64,000 nucleotides of DNA, from NCBI RefSeq assembly GCF_021462825.1, contig NZ_JAKEEB010000001.1, forward strand, positions 401,636-465,635, in the 5' to 3' direction. This DNA comes from Streptomyces glomeratus. Lineage in GTDB: Bacteria; Actinomycetota; Actinomycetes; Streptomycetales; Streptomycetaceae. Positions within the stretch are counted from its first letter, which is position 1. Each line of letters starts with the position of its first letter. Below are positions 52,873 through 63,985 of the stretch, piece by piece. The notes below the pieces were generated by a model, which was not told where the DNA came from, did no database searches, and saw nothing but the letters and a program-made list of their open reading frames with translations. The translations under genes were made by a program, and so were the position numbers.

Positions 52873-54234
52873 GTGGCTGCTGATCTGTCGCAGATCGTGA
52901 AGGCGTACGACGTACGCGGTGTCGTCCCCGACCAGTGGGACGAGGCGCTGGCCGAACTCTTCGGGGCGGCCTTCGCCCAGGTGACCGGCGCGGACGCGAT
53001 CGTGATCGGTCACGACATGCGGCCCTCCTCCCCGGGACTCTCGCGCGCATTCGCCCGCGGGGCCGCCGCCCGCGGAGCCGACGTCACCGAGATCGGCCTG
53101 TGCTCGACGGACCAGCTGTACTACGCGTCGGGCGCGCTGAACCTGCCGGGCGCCATGTTCACCGCCTCGCACAACCCGGCGCAGTACAACGGCATCAAGC
53201 TGTGCCGCGCGGGTGCCGCCCCGGTCGGCCAGGACACCGGTCTCGCCGAGATCCGCGCCCTGGTCGAGCGGTGGGTGGACGAGGGCGCGCCGGAGCCCGT
53301 GCAGACGCCCGGGACGGTCACCCAGCGGGACACGCTGGAGGACTACGCGGCCTACCTTCGGTCCCTCGTCGACCTGACCATCCGCCCCCTGAAGGTGGTC
53401 GTCGACGCCGGCAACGGCATGGGCGGCCACACCGTCCCCACCGTCTTCGCCGGGCTGCCCGTCGACCTGGTCCCGATGTACTTCGAGCTGGACGGCACCT
53501 TCCCGAACCACGAGGCCAACCCGCTCGACCCGAAGAACATCGTCGACCTGCAGAAGCGGGTGCGCGAGGAGCACGCGGACATCGGCATCGCCTTCGACGG
53601 GGACGCCGACCGCTGCTTCGTCGTCGACGAGCACGGCGACCCCGTCTCGCCGTCCGCGATCACGGCGCTGGTCGCCGGGCGCGAGCTGGCCAAGCACGGC
53701 GGCAAGGGCACGATCATCCACAACCTGATCACGTCCTGGTCCGTGCCCGAGGTCGTCCGCGAACACGGCGGCACCCCCGTGCGCACGCGCGTGGGCCATT
53801 CGTTCATCAAGGCCGAGATGGCGCGCACCGGCGCGATCTTCGGCGGGGAGCACTCCGCGCACTACTACTTCAAGGACTTCTGGAACGCCGACACGGGCAT
53901 GCTGGCCGCGCTCCACGTCCTGGCGGCTCTCGGTGGGCAGGACGGCCCGCTGTCGCAGCTGGTCGCCGAGTACGACCGCTATGTGGGCTCCGGAGAGATC
54001 AACTCCACGGTCGACGACCAGAAGGGCCGCCTGGCCGCGATCAAGGCGGCGTACGAGGGCCACGAGGGCGTCGGCATCGACGAGCTGGACGGCCTGACCG
54101 TCTCGTCCGCGGACTGGTGGTTCAACGTCCGCCCGTCCAACACCGAACCGCTGCTCCGGCTGAACGCGGAGGCGAAGGACGAGGCGACCATGACCAAGAT
54201 CCGCGACGAGGCCCTGGACATCATCCGCGGCTGA
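52873..54234 (+). CDS. manB: Phosphomannomutase/phosphoglucomutase
   Basis: 453 residues from GTG 52873 (AGGAGG 7 nt upstream). Interconverts mannose-6-P and mannose-1-P. The phospho-serine is Ser99 in '[13 protein letters not shown]', the metal loop is '[18 protein letters not shown]', the substrate loop '[20 protein letters not shown]', and the phosphate-binding '[12 protein letters not shown]'. It supplies mannose-1-P for GDP-mannose. It heads a run manB - Trm112 - SIS - manA on the same strand, which has been stable since the common ancestor with mycobacteria. Confidence 0.95.
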   Translation: MAADLSQIVKAYDVRGVVPDQWDEALAELFGAAFAQVTGADAIVIGHDMRPSSPGLSRAFARGAAARGADVTEIGLCSTDQLYYASGALNLPGAMFTASHNPAQYNGIKLCRAGAAPVGQDTGLAEIRALVERWVDEGAPEPVQTPGTVTQRDTLEDYAAYLRSLVDLTIRPLKVVVDAGNGMGGHTVPTVFAGLPVDLVPMYFELDGTFPNHEANPLDPKNIVDLQKRVREEHADIGIAFDGDADRCFVVDEHGDPVSPSAITALVAGRELAKHGGKGTIIHNLITSWSVPEVVREHGGTPVRTRVGHSFIKAEMARTGAIFGGEHSAHYYFKDFWNADTGMLAALHVLAALGGQDGPLSQLVAEYDRYVGSGEINSTVDDQKGRLAAIKAAYEGHEGVGIDELDGLTVSSADWWFNVRPSNTEPLLRLNAEAKDEATMTKIRDEALDIIRG

Positions 54235-54379
54235 CCGCACCCCGCGCGGCACGGCCGGAGCGGGCGTCCCCTGCGAGCGGGGCGCCCCAAGGCCGCGCCG
54301 CCCCGCCCAACCCCCGCACGCCGCCCCCCTCGGCGGTAGTCTGACCAGGCCAAGCGCACTCGCTTTGAAGGGACCCCTC

Positions 54380-54550
54380 ATGCCGCTCGAAGCCGGCCTC
54401 CTGGAGATCCTCGCCTGCCCGGCGTGCCACGCCCCTCTCAAGGAGGAGGACAGCGAGCTGGTCTGCACCGGTCAGGACTGCGGCCTCGCCTATCCCGTCA
54501 GGGACGGCATCCCGGTCCTGCTCGTGGACGAGGCCCGCCGCCCCGACTGA
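54380..54550 (+). CDS. Trm112-family small zinc protein
   Basis: 56 residues, start ATG 54380 with GAAGGGA 8 nt upstream. The Trm112 fold is clear: '[18 protein letters not shown]...[26 protein letters not shown]', with CxxC and C-x4-C zinc ligands. In eukaryotes and archaea Trm112 activates methyltransferases; in actinobacteria its partner is unknown. The gene lies 29 bp before the SIS protein gene, in the manB-manA operon. Confidence 0.92.
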   Translation: MPLEAGLLEILACPACHAPLKEEDSELVCTGQDCGLAYPVRDGIPVLLVDEARRPD

Positions 54551-54578
54551 CGGACCCGGCGATCGGAGACTGCCGCTC

Positions 54579-55706
54579 ATGCTCGACGAATCGCTGCTGG
54601 ACGACCCCGACGCGCTGGCGCTCGCCGACCGCCGTGCCCTGCTGCGCGGCGCCGCCGAGGCCGGCGCCCGGGTCCGCACCGCGGTGCGGCACGCCGCCGA
54701 GGCGGGCATCAACGACCTGAAGCCCGACGGCCGCCCCCGGGCCCTGCTCATCGCGGGCCCCGGCACCGCCTCCGTGGGCGTGGCCGAGCTGCTCAGCACC
54801 CTCGCCGGCGCCTCCTGCCCGGTCACCCGTATCCACCCGACCGGTGTCGCCCCGGCCGCCGGCGCGCTGCGCTGGGACCTGCCGGGCTGGGCGGGCCCCG
54901 TCGACCTCCTGCTGGTCGCCACGCCCGACGGCACCGAACCGGGCCTCGGGATCCTGGTCGAGCAGGCCTACCGGCGCGGCTGCACCGTCGTCGCCGTGGC
55001 CCCCGCCGGTTCCCCGGTCACGGAGGCGGTGAGCGGCGCGCACGGCCTGTTCGTGCCGATGGCGACGGCCCCCTACGAGCAGGAGGAGCCGCTCGCCGCG
55101 TCCGCGCCCGGCGTGCTGTGGGCCCTGCTCACCCCGCTGCTCGCCCTCCTGGACCGCACCGGCCTGATCGCCTCGCCGCCCGGCGCCCTGGAGAAGGTCG
55201 CCGACCGCCTCGACCAGGTCGCCGAACGCTGCGGCCCGGCCATCGCCACCTACAGCAACCCCGCCAAGACCCTCGCCGCCGAGCTGGCGGAGTCCCTCCC
55301 CGTCATCTGGACCGAGGGAATCTCCGCCGAGCCGGCCGGCCGCCGGTTCGCGGCCGCGCTGGCCGAGCTGGCCGGTCGCCCCGCGCTCACCGCGCAGCTG
55401 CCCGAGGCACTCGCCTCGCACAGCGTCCTGCTCTCCGGTCCGCTCGCCGCCGGTGCCGACCCCGAGGACTTCTTCCGGGACCGCGTCGAGGAGGCCCAGG
55501 CCCTCCACGCGCGCGTGGTACTGCTGCGGGACCGCCCCATCGGGGGCCTGAGCGCGGCCCCCGCCGCCCGTGAGCTGGCCCTCAGCCACGACACGGCGAT
55601 CAGCGAGCTGGAGCCGGAGGACGGCAGCGAGCTGGAGACCCTTGCGGAACTGATCGCCATCACGGATTTCGCCGCTGTTTACGTGGCGCTCGCTTCCGGG
55701 GCCTGA
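54579..55706 (+). CDS. SIS-domain protein, phosphoglucose/phosphomannose isomerase-like
   Basis: 375 residues with two SIS-like lobes. The first is 'GRPRALLIAGPGTASVGVAELLSTLAGASCPVTRIHP' and 'DLLLVATPDGTEPGLGILVEQAYRRGCTVVAVAPAGSPVTEAV'. The second holds 'AIATYSNPAKTLAAELAESLPVIWTEG'. Related archaeal enzymes isomerise both glucose-6-P and mannose-6-P. The Ser/Thr pattern that binds phosphate is weak here, so activity is uncertain. It sits directly before manA. The same order occurs in M. tuberculosis. Confidence 0.85.
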   Translation: MLDESLLDDPDALALADRRALLRGAAEAGARVRTAVRHAAEAGINDLKPDGRPRALLIAGPGTASVGVAELLSTLAGASCPVTRIHPTGVAPAAGALRWDLPGWAGPVDLLLVATPDGTEPGLGILVEQAYRRGCTVVAVAPAGSPVTEAVSGAHGLFVPMATAPYEQEEPLAASAPGVLWALLTPLLALLDRTGLIASPPGALEKVADRLDQVAERCGPAIATYSNPAKTLAAELAESLPVIWTEGISAEPAGRRFAAALAELAGRPALTAQLPEALASHSVLLSGPLAAGADPEDFFRDRVEEAQALHARVVLLRDRPIGGLSAAPAARELALSHDTAISELEPEDGSELETLAELIAITDFAAVYVALASGA

Positions 55707-55768
55707 TCTTGGCTCAAGCCACCTGACCGGTACCCGTCGCACAGCGTACGTACGGAGAAAAGACACCC

Positions 55769-56920
55769 ATGGATCGCCTCGACAACACCGTCCGCCCCTA
55801 CGCCTGGGGATCGACCACCGCCATCCCCCGCCTCCTCGGCGTGGAGCCGACCGGTGAGCCACAGGCGGAGATGTGGATGGGCGCCCACCCGGGCGCACCC
55901 TCGCGCACCCCGCGTGGCCCGCTCAACGAGGTGATCGAAAAGTCCCCCGACCACGAGCTGGGCGACCGCACGGTCGCCAAGTTCGGCCCCCGGCTGCCCT
56001 TCCTGCTGAAGATCCTCGCCGCCGGCGCCCCGCTCTCCCTCCAGGTGCACCCCGACCTGGAGCAGGCGAAGGAGGGCTACGCGGACGAGGAGCGCCGCGG
56101 CATCCCCATCGACGCGCCCCACCGCAACTACAAGGACGCCAACCACAAGCCCGAACTGATCTGCGCCCTGACCGAGTTCGACGGCCTGTGCGGCTTCCGT
56201 GCGCCCGTCGAGGCCGCCGACCTGCTCGCGGGCCTCGACGTCGACTCCCTCAAGCCCTACGTCGACCTGCTGCACGCACACCCCGAAGAGGCGGCCCTGC
56301 GCGAGGTCCTCACCGCCGTGCTGTCCGCCGACCCGGAGGACATGGCCCGCACGGTCACCGAGGCCGCGGCCGCCTGCGCCCGCCTCGGCGGCGCCTACGC
56401 CGCGTACGCGGACATCGCCCACCACTTCCCCGGCGACCCGGGCGTGATCGCGGCCATGCTGCTCAACCCCGTGCGGCTCCAGCCCGGCGAGGCCCTCTTC
56501 CTCGGCGCGGGCGTCCCGCACGCCTATCTGAGCGGCCTCGGCGTCGAGATCATGGCCAACTCCGACAACGTCCTGCGCTGCGGTCTGACCCCCAAGCACA
56601 TCGACGTCCCCGAACTGCTGCGCGTCGTCCGCTTCGAGGCGAACGACCCCGGCGTGCTGCGCCCCGAGGCGTCCCCGGACGGCGAGGAGGTCTACGAGAC
56701 CCCGATCGACGAGTTCCGCCTGTCCCGCTACGTCCTCCCCGAGGGCGCCGCCCCGCACGACCTCACCCGCCCGACCCCGCAGATCCTGCTGTGCACGGCC
56801 GGTTCCGTACGCGTCGGCGGCCATCCGCTCTCCCCGGGCCAGTCCGTCTTCGTACCGGCGGACGAACAGACCCAGGTGTCCGGAGCGGGCACGCTCTTCA
56901 GGGCCACCGTCGTCGCCTGA
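55769..56920 (+). CDS. manA: Mannose-6-phosphate isomerase, class I
   Basis: 383 residues, type I cupin PMI. Interconverts fructose-6-P and mannose-6-P. Motifs: 'VRPYAWGSTTAIPRLLG', zinc-binding 'LSLQVHPD' and 'YKDANHKPELICALTEFDGLCGFR', His in 'GAGVPHAYLSGLGVEIMANSDNVLRCGLTPKHIDVPELL'. GGAGAA is 10 nt before ATG 55769. It ends the manB operon; a 9-bp hairpin follows. It opens the GDP-mannose path used for mannosylated proteins and lipids. Confidence 0.96.
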   Translation: MDRLDNTVRPYAWGSTTAIPRLLGVEPTGEPQAEMWMGAHPGAPSRTPRGPLNEVIEKSPDHELGDRTVAKFGPRLPFLLKILAAGAPLSLQVHPDLEQAKEGYADEERRGIPIDAPHRNYKDANHKPELICALTEFDGLCGFRAPVEAADLLAGLDVDSLKPYVDLLHAHPEEAALREVLTAVLSADPEDMARTVTEAAAACARLGGAYAAYADIAHHFPGDPGVIAAMLLNPVRLQPGEALFLGAGVPHAYLSGLGVEIMANSDNVLRCGLTPKHIDVPELLRVVRFEANDPGVLRPEASPDGEEVYETPIDEFRLSRYVLPEGAAPHDLTRPTPQILLCTAGSVRVGGHPLSPGQSVFVPADEQTQVSGAGTLFRATVVA

Positions 56921-56945
56921 CCGCGGCCGTACCCCGTCCCTGGCC

Positions 56946-56969
56946 GGTCCGGCGCAGCGCCGCCGGACC
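56946..56969 (+). terminator. Terminator after manA
   Basis: Perfect 9-bp stem GGTCCGGCG/CGCCGGACC with a 6-nt loop, 25 bp behind the manA stop. Confidence 0.7.
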
Positions 56970-57076
56970 CGGCTGCAACAATGACCCACCGGCAAAGGAC
57001 GGGCAAAGCACTGGACCGGGGTACGCGAGTACGACCGGGCCAGGGCCGGACGGCAACGAAGGGACAACGCGAACAC

Positions 57077-58054
57077 ATGAGCGCGTCAGGCGGCACCAAG
57101 GCGATCGTGGCGGCACTCGGCGCCAACCTCGCGATCGCGGCATCGAAATTCGTGGCGTTCGCGTTCAGCGGCTCGTCCTCGATGCTCGCCGAGGGCGTCC
57201 ACTCGCTCGCCGACTCCGGCAACCAGTTCCTGCTGCTGATCGGCGGCAAGCGGTCCCAGCGCGCGGCCACCCCGCAGCATCCCTTCGGCTACGGCCGCGA
57301 ACGCTTCATCTACGCCTTCCTGGTCTCGATCGTCCTCTTCTCGATCGGCGGCATGTTCGCCATCTACGAGGGCTACGAGAAGATCCAGCACCCACACCAG
57401 GTCGAGCACTGGTACTGGCCGGTGGGCGTGCTCGTCTTCGCGCTGATCGCCGAGGGCTTCTCCTTCCGCACCGCCATAAAAGAGTCCAACGAACTGCGCG
57501 GAACGCTGTCCTGGGCGCAGTTCGTCCGCCGCGCCAAGGCGCCCGAGCTGCCCGTGGTCCTCCTGGAGGACTTCGGCGCGCTGATCGGTCTGGTCCTCGC
57601 CCTCGGCGGTGTCGGCCTCGCGCTCCTCACCGGCGACGGCATCTGGGACGGCATCGGCACCGTCTGCATCGGCCTCCTCCTCGTCCTGATCGCCCTCGTG
57701 CTCGCCGCCGAGACCAAGTCCCTGCTCCTCGGCGAGGCCGCCGGCCCGGACGTGGTCAGGAAGATCGAGGCGGCGACCGTCGACGGCGAGACCGTCACCC
57801 GCGTCATCCACATGCGCACCCTCCACCTCGGGCCCGAGGAGCTGCTGGTCGCCGCCAAGATCGCCGTCCAGCACGACGACACCGCCACGCAGGTCGCCGC
57901 CGCGATCAACGCCGCCGAGGCCCGTATCCGCGCCGCCGTCCCGATCGCCCGCGTCATCTACCTGGAGCCGGACATCTACAGCGAGGCGGAGGCGGCCAAG
58001 GGCCCGAACCCCGAGGCAACGCCCGGGGGGCCGGACCGGACCGCCGGTCACTGA
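57077..58054 (+). CDS. Cation diffusion facilitator family transporter
   Basis: 325 residues from ATG 57077 (AAGGGA 12 nt upstream; longer frame upstream not conserved). Six transmembrane segments with 'SSSMLAEGVHSLADSGNQFLLLIGGKRSQR' (CDF signature; metal His/Asp) and 'VVLLEDFGALIGLVLALGG'. The C-terminal cytosolic domain ('VTRVIHMRTLHLGPEELLVAAKIAVQ') binds metal and dimerises. Such proteins export Zn, Fe, Mn or Co in exchange for protons. The metal cannot be named from sequence alone. Confidence 0.92.
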   Translation: MSASGGTKAIVAALGANLAIAASKFVAFAFSGSSSMLAEGVHSLADSGNQFLLLIGGKRSQRAATPQHPFGYGRERFIYAFLVSIVLFSIGGMFAIYEGYEKIQHPHQVEHWYWPVGVLVFALIAEGFSFRTAIKESNELRGTLSWAQFVRRAKAPELPVVLLEDFGALIGLVLALGGVGLALLTGDGIWDGIGTVCIGLLLVLIALVLAAETKSLLLGEAAGPDVVRKIEAATVDGETVTRVIHMRTLHLGPEELLVAAKIAVQHDDTATQVAAAINAAEARIRAAVPIARVIYLEPDIYSEAEAAKGPNPEATPGGPDRTAGH

Positions 58055-58057
58055 CCC

Positions 58058-58726
58058 TTACACCTGGGTCGGCCACGGCGGCGCGGGCGGGACGACCCGC
58101 CTTCTGCGCACCGCCACGGCGGCGATTCCCAGCCCGAGACCCGTGGCTGCCAGGACCAGTCCGAGCAGCCCGCACAGGAGCCAGCCCAGAAGCCGGGCCG
58201 GACCCCCGACGACGCGCCCCTGCACATCGCCGACGGCCACCGTTCCCTGGTGGCCGTCGGTCGCGAAGAACCGTGAGTCCATGGAGTTGACGCGGTGGTC
58301 ACCCAGCACGAACAAGCGGCCTTCGGGCACCTTCACGTCATACGGCCGATGCGTACCGTCGGCGATGCCGTCCTTCACATACGGCTCCACCAGCGGCCGG
58401 CCGTTGACGGTGATGCGTTCCTCCGTGCCCGTGCCGCAGCACACCACGTGGTCGCCGCCCACCCCGATCACCCGCTTCAGCACGGCCTGGTCGGAAAAGC
58501 GGCCCGGCGTCGCGAAGAGGACGACATCCCCCCTGTGTATCTCGTCCCCGTCCAGCCGCTGCACGACGAGCTGCCGGCCGATGCCATAGGTGGGCTCCAT
58601 GCTTCCGCCGCGCACCGTGACTGCCGTATAGGCCGACCGCACATACAGCAGGGAGCCCACCAACAAGATCAGCCCCAGTGGCAGCGTCAGCCATGCCGCG
58701 AGCGCCAGTCCCCGCCCCTTACCCAT
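58058..58726 (-). CDS. Signal peptidase I (S26A)
   Basis: 222 residues. ATG 58726 has GGAGGGGA upstream; the longer frame is a shadow. One transmembrane helix near the N-terminus, then the catalytic Ser42 in 'RGGSMEPTYGIG', Lys84 in 'AVLKRVIGVGGD', and 'VLGDHRVNSMDSR' (box E). A second helix near the C-terminus ('LLGWLLCGLLGLVLAATGLGLGIAAVAV') anchors it again. Cuts signal peptides outside the membrane. This is one of several paralogues expected in Streptomyces. It is convergent with the cation transporter with a 3-bp gap. Confidence 0.93.
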   Translation of the reverse strand: MGKGRGLALAAWLTLPLGLILLVGSLLYVRSAYTAVTVRGGSMEPTYGIGRQLVVQRLDGDEIHRGDVVLFATPGRFSDQAVLKRVIGVGGDHVVCCGTGTEERITVNGRPLVEPYVKDGIADGTHRPYDVKVPEGRLFVLGDHRVNSMDSRFFATDGHQGTVAVGDVQGRVVGGPARLLGWLLCGLLGLVLAATGLGLGIAAVAVRRRRVVPPAPPWPTQV

Positions 58727-60696
<1,970 letters not shown>

Positions 60697-60707
60697 TCAT
60701 GCACTGA

Positions 60708-60742
60708 GGCAGGCCCCCGCACCCCCGTGTCGGGGGCCTGCC
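60708..60742 (+). terminator. Terminator after sahH
   Basis: Perfect 12-bp stem GGCAGGCCCCCG/CGGGGGCCTGCC with an 11-nt loop, ending in CCTTC, 12 bp past the sahH stop. Confidence 0.88.
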
Positions 60743-60798
60743 CCTTCGGTCCGACCGGCGGGACCGGCCGGACCAGCCCGTCACACCCCAGGACCCCC

Positions 60799-61413
60799 AT
60801 GCCCCGCGGCCGATATTCGCTTCACGATCCGCACGACGGCACCCTCCTCGCCGAAGAACACTTCCAGTGCGCGCCGGGCCCTTCCGGCTGGCGCTACGTC
60901 TCCCAACTCACCACCCCCTCCGGCGACCACGCCGGATCCGTCGACCTCGCCCTCGACGACCTCGGCCGCCCCATCCGCCTGGAACTCCACGCTGCGAGCT
61001 GGCAGGTACGGGGCGCCGCCCTGGACGGCGTCACCTGGGTTCGCAGCGACCCCACCGGCACCCATGCCACCGAAGGCAATGTCTCCGCCCACGCCTTCAC
61101 CGGCACGTCCCCCGCCTTCCTCGTCGCCACCGCCCGGCTGCTGCGCCTCACCCCCTCCTCTGCCGCGACGCGCGTACGCCTCGTCGCCTTCACCGATCCG
61201 GTCCTCGCCCCCCGCACCGTGGACCAGTCCTGGGCCCTGATCGACAGAGAAGCACACCCCACTGACAACGACCCTCTGATCGTCGACGAATACCAGGTCA
61301 CAGCCCTGGACACAGGGGAGCTGCACACCGTTCACATCGCCGGTGACGTCGTTCTGGCGGCGCCCGGTGTAGAGCTGGAACACCTCGAGTCACCGCCGTC
61401 GGCGTTCACATGA
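60799..61413 (+). CDS. Conserved protein of unknown function
   Basis: 204 residues from ATG 60799 (AGGA 6 nt upstream). There is no signal peptide or membrane segment. Beta-rich sequence with repeated strand patterns: 'RYSLHDPHDGTLLAEEHFQCAPGPSGWRYVSQLTTPSGDHAGSVDLALDDLGRPIRLELHAASWQVRGAALDGVTWVRSDP'. This resembles a lipocalin-like or SRPBCC-type barrel fold, but I recognise no family. It lies between sahH and the convergent RDD gene with a 19-bp gap. It could bind a small ligand. Confidence 0.7.
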   Translation: MPRGRYSLHDPHDGTLLAEEHFQCAPGPSGWRYVSQLTTPSGDHAGSVDLALDDLGRPIRLELHAASWQVRGAALDGVTWVRSDPTGTHATEGNVSAHAFTGTSPAFLVATARLLRLTPSSAATRVRLVAFTDPVLAPRTVDQSWALIDREAHPTDNDPLIVDEYQVTALDTGELHTVHIAGDVVLAAPGVELEHLESPPSAFT

Positions 61414-61432
61414 CGGGACGGGCGCCGGACCG

Positions 61433-62473
61433 TCAGGCGGGCGGCGCGAACCCGGTGGCAGGGCGGTCCGCCGGCGCTGCCTGCGTCGTCGGCGGCCGGT
61501 CATCCCGAGAGCCCGCGGCCGACGCCTGCGGTTGCCCGGACGTCTGTGGCCGGCCATACGTCTGCTGCTCGACGGCCTTGCCGGACCAATCGTCCACATC
61601 GTGGGACCCGGGAGCCTGCCAGGGGCTTCCTCCATGCTGCGGGACAGGAGCCTGCGGTGCCGGAGAGTGCCCTTCGGGCATCCCCCGCACCGGCGAATCC
61701 ACCCCGGCGGGAGCCTCCTCAGCCCGGCCGCCGAGCGTCCGCCGCGCCTCCCTGGCCTGGCGTTCCTGCACCACCGCCGCCAGATAGGCGGCCGGCGGGA
61801 CTCCGTGGGGCGCGGGAGCCTCCGTAAGGGCCGTGAGATCCGAGGCGAGACGTTCCGCCATCGCCCAGCCCACCTGCGGATCCAGGTACTGCATACGCGT
61901 CAGGTACTGCCGGATCGCCAGCCACAGCCCGTCCGGAACAGCCGAAAGGTCCAGATCGGAGAACCGCCCGGCAAGCCAGGGCGGCGGCGGGGGCACGAAG
62001 GCCGCACGTCCCGCCGGCACCCGCTCCCGCACGACCAGCGTGCCCGCGAACACATCCCCGAGGCGGCGGCCCCGGGCCGACACCAGCGAGGCGATGCATG
62101 CGACGACCCCGAACGTCATCAGGACCTCGACCACGCCGACCGCGCCACGGACCAACGCGTGACGGAACCGGATCGGTCCTCCGTCGTCGCGCACCACACG
62201 CAGTCCACAGGCCAGTTTCCCCAGCGAACGGCCGTGGCTCAGGGTCTCCACCGCGATCGGTCCGCCCACGGGTACGAGGATGAAGACCGCGATCGACACC
62301 GCGATCTGCGCGGCCTCGTCCAGATCGGACGCCGACGCGGCAAAGGCGATCATCACGATCACATAGGCGGCCAGCGCCACCACCAGGTCGAGCATCACCG
62401 CAAGCACTCGGCTCGGCAGTTTCGCCGGGCGCAGCTCCAACGCCACCGCCTCGCCCGTCACCAGTCCACTCAC
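61433..62473 (-). CDS. RDD-family membrane protein
   Basis: 346 residues from GTG 62473 (GGGGAAGGA upstream). RDD domain: 'ALELRPAKLPSRVLAVMLDLVVALAAYVIVMIAF', 'ETLSHGRSLGKLACGLRVVRDDGGPIRFRHALVRGAVGVVEVLMTFGVVACIASLVSARGRRLGDVFAGTLVVRERV'. It has four or five transmembrane helices with the Arg-Asp-Asp type residues in helix 1 and loop 3. A cytosolic C-terminus is Pro/Gln/Ala-rich and disordered. Often paired with SpoIIM-like genes, as here with the divergent one 131 bp away; no substrate is known. Confidence 0.9.
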   Translation of the reverse strand: MSGLVTGEAVALELRPAKLPSRVLAVMLDLVVALAAYVIVMIAFAASASDLDEAAQIAVSIAVFILVPVGGPIAVETLSHGRSLGKLACGLRVVRDDGGPIRFRHALVRGAVGVVEVLMTFGVVACIASLVSARGRRLGDVFAGTLVVRERVPAGRAAFVPPPPPWLAGRFSDLDLSAVPDGLWLAIRQYLTRMQYLDPQVGWAMAERLASDLTALTEAPAPHGVPPAAYLAAVVQERQAREARRTLGGRAEEAPAGVDSPVRGMPEGHSPAPQAPVPQHGGSPWQAPGSHDVDDWSGKAVEQQTYGRPQTSGQPQASAAGSRDDRPPTTQAAPADRPATGFAPPA

Positions 62474-62604
62474 GCCCGCCGTCCTTCCCCTGACCCGCCC
62501 CGGAATACGACAGTCTGCCAAGCTGAGGGCGCATCGCGCTCCAGTGCGACAAGCTGACGCCCAGTACGTGACGCAGTACGAGAGGACGAGGAGCAGCCCG
62601 ACCC

Positions 62605-63612
62605 ATGGACCTCGACGTGTTCGTGTCCGCCCACCGCGCCGAGTGGGACCGCCTCGAGGCCCTGCTGCGCCGCCAGCGCCGCCTCACCGGAGCCGAGGCG
62701 GACGAACTCGTCGCCCTCTACCAGCGCACCGCCACCCATCTCTCGCTGATCCAGTCCAGTGCGCCGGATCCCCAGCTCACGGGCCGACTCAGTCAACTGG
62801 TGGCACGAGCCCGCAGTGCCGTGACGGGCACCCGCAGCGCCTCGTGGCGCGATGTCACTCGCTTCCTCACGCAGGGCTTTCCCGCCGCGGTCTACCGCTC
62901 GCGCCGCTGGTGGGTACCCACCGCGTTGCTCTCCACGGTGATCGCCGCGCTCCTGGGATGGTGGATCGGCACCCACCCGGAGGTCCAGTCCGCGATCGCG
63001 GCCCCGGGCGAACTCCGCAGTCTGACCCGCCCCGGCGGGGAGTACGAGACGTACTACTCGAGCCATCCCGCTGCCGCCTTCGCCGCCCAGGTGTGGACGA
63101 ACAACGCCAAGGCCGCCGCCATGTGCCTGGTACTCGGCATCTTCCTGGGGCTCCCGGTCCTCTGGATCCTCCTGGAGAACATGCTGAACCTGGGAGTGGG
63201 CATCGGCCTGATGTCCTCCGCCGGCCGTCTAGACACCTTCCTGGGGCTCGTCCTTCCGCACGGACTCCTGGAGCTGACGGCCGTCTTCGTGGCCGCCGGC
63301 ACGGGTCTGCGACTCGGCTGGACCCTCGTCGACCCGGGCCCCCGCACCCGACGCAGCGCCCTCGCGGAGGAGGGCCGGGCGGCTCTGGGAATGGCGATCG
63401 GCCTCGCCCTCGTTCTGTTCGTGTCCGGCGCCATCGAGGGCTTCGTGACCCCTTCCGGCCTTCCGACCTGGGCGCGAATAGGGATCGGCATCCTCGCTGA
63501 GCTGGCCTTTCTTGCCTACGTGTTCGTCCTGGGCGGCCGCGCGGCACGGGCCGGCAACACGGGCGACCTGGAGGCGCACGAGCGCAGCGCGGCCGTCCCG
63601 ACGGCGGCGTGA
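62605..63612 (+). CDS. Stage II sporulation protein M family (DUF95) membrane protein
   Basis: 335 residues. A helical, charged cytosolic N-terminus ('MDLDVFVSAHRAEWDRLEALLRRQRRLTGAEADELVALYQRTATHLSLIQSS') precedes five or six transmembrane segments: 'WVPTALLSTVIAALLGWWIG', 'AAMCLVLGIFLGLPVLWILLENMLNLGVGIGLM' and the conserved 'LPHGLLELTAVFVAAGTGLRLGWTLV' (SpoIIM signature with Pro-His-Gly). GAGGAG precedes ATG 62605. SpoIIM takes part in septal peptidoglycan removal in Bacillus; the actinobacterial homologue paired with an RDD protein is of unknown role. Confidence 0.9.
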   Translation: MDLDVFVSAHRAEWDRLEALLRRQRRLTGAEADELVALYQRTATHLSLIQSSAPDPQLTGRLSQLVARARSAVTGTRSASWRDVTRFLTQGFPAAVYRSRRWWVPTALLSTVIAALLGWWIGTHPEVQSAIAAPGELRSLTRPGGEYETYYSSHPAAAFAAQVWTNNAKAAAMCLVLGIFLGLPVLWILLENMLNLGVGIGLMSSAGRLDTFLGLVLPHGLLELTAVFVAAGTGLRLGWTLVDPGPRTRRSALAEEGRAALGMAIGLALVLFVSGAIEGFVTPSGLPTWARIGIGILAELAFLAYVFVLGGRAARAGNTGDLEAHERSAAVPTAA

Positions 63613-63685
63613 TGCGGAGGCGGCCCGTCGGATGTGCGTCGCGCTCCGTTGGCCTGCTAGTCTCCTCTTCGCCGCGCAAGACCCG

Positions 63686-63714
63686 TTGACACGGGTCGAG
63701 CGAGGAGGTAGATT
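63686..63714 (+). promoter_or_regulatory. rRNA operon promoter P1
   Basis: TTGACA (63686-63691) - 17 bp - TAGATT (63709-63714): almost consensus for the housekeeping sigma factor. The gap 63613-64000 has no coding gene and reads as the upstream region of an rrn operon. Confidence 0.8.
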
Positions 63715-63821
63715 CGAACAGTTGCCTGGAGGTGGACCTCCACCACGGGACATTGAGAACATCTACCTGCTTCCGGAACATCGGGTCCGTGGAGCCCCTC
63801 CCGATTCAGAAATGGATGCCG

Positions 63822-63851
63822 GTCAATCGGCTCCGGAACTTCTGATAAAGT
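63822..63851 (+). promoter_or_regulatory. rRNA operon promoter P2
   Basis: GTCAAT (63822-63827) and TAAAGT (63846-63851), with the typical rrn context CTTCTGATAAAGTCGG. The -35 is weaker than in P1. Confidence 0.6.
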
Positions 63852-63927
63852 CGGGAAAGCCGGAAAGGGAAACGCGAGAGCGGGAACCTGGAAAGCGCCG
63901 AGGAAATCGGGCCGAGAAAAGGTCTGA

Positions 63928-63933
63928 TAGAGT
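63928..63933 (+). promoter_or_regulatory. rRNA operon promoter P3 (-10 box)
   Basis: TAGAGT in the context GGTCTGATAGAGTCGG, a close copy of the P2 -10 surroundings (TCTGATAAAGTCGG), which implies a duplicated promoter array. No good -35 is visible. Confidence 0.5.
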
Positions 63934-63966
63934 CGGAAACACCGAAGGGAAGCGCCCGGAGGAAAG

Positions 63967-63985
63967 CCTGAGAGAGTCTCTCGGG
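63967..63985 (+). promoter_or_regulatory. rRNA leader hairpin
   Basis: CCTGAGAGA and TCTCTCGGG pair over 9 bp with one wobble around a single G. In Streptomyces this hairpin is in the 16S leader just before the antitermination/processing sequence. The window ends about there, so the 16S gene itself starts beyond the right edge. Confidence 0.6.
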
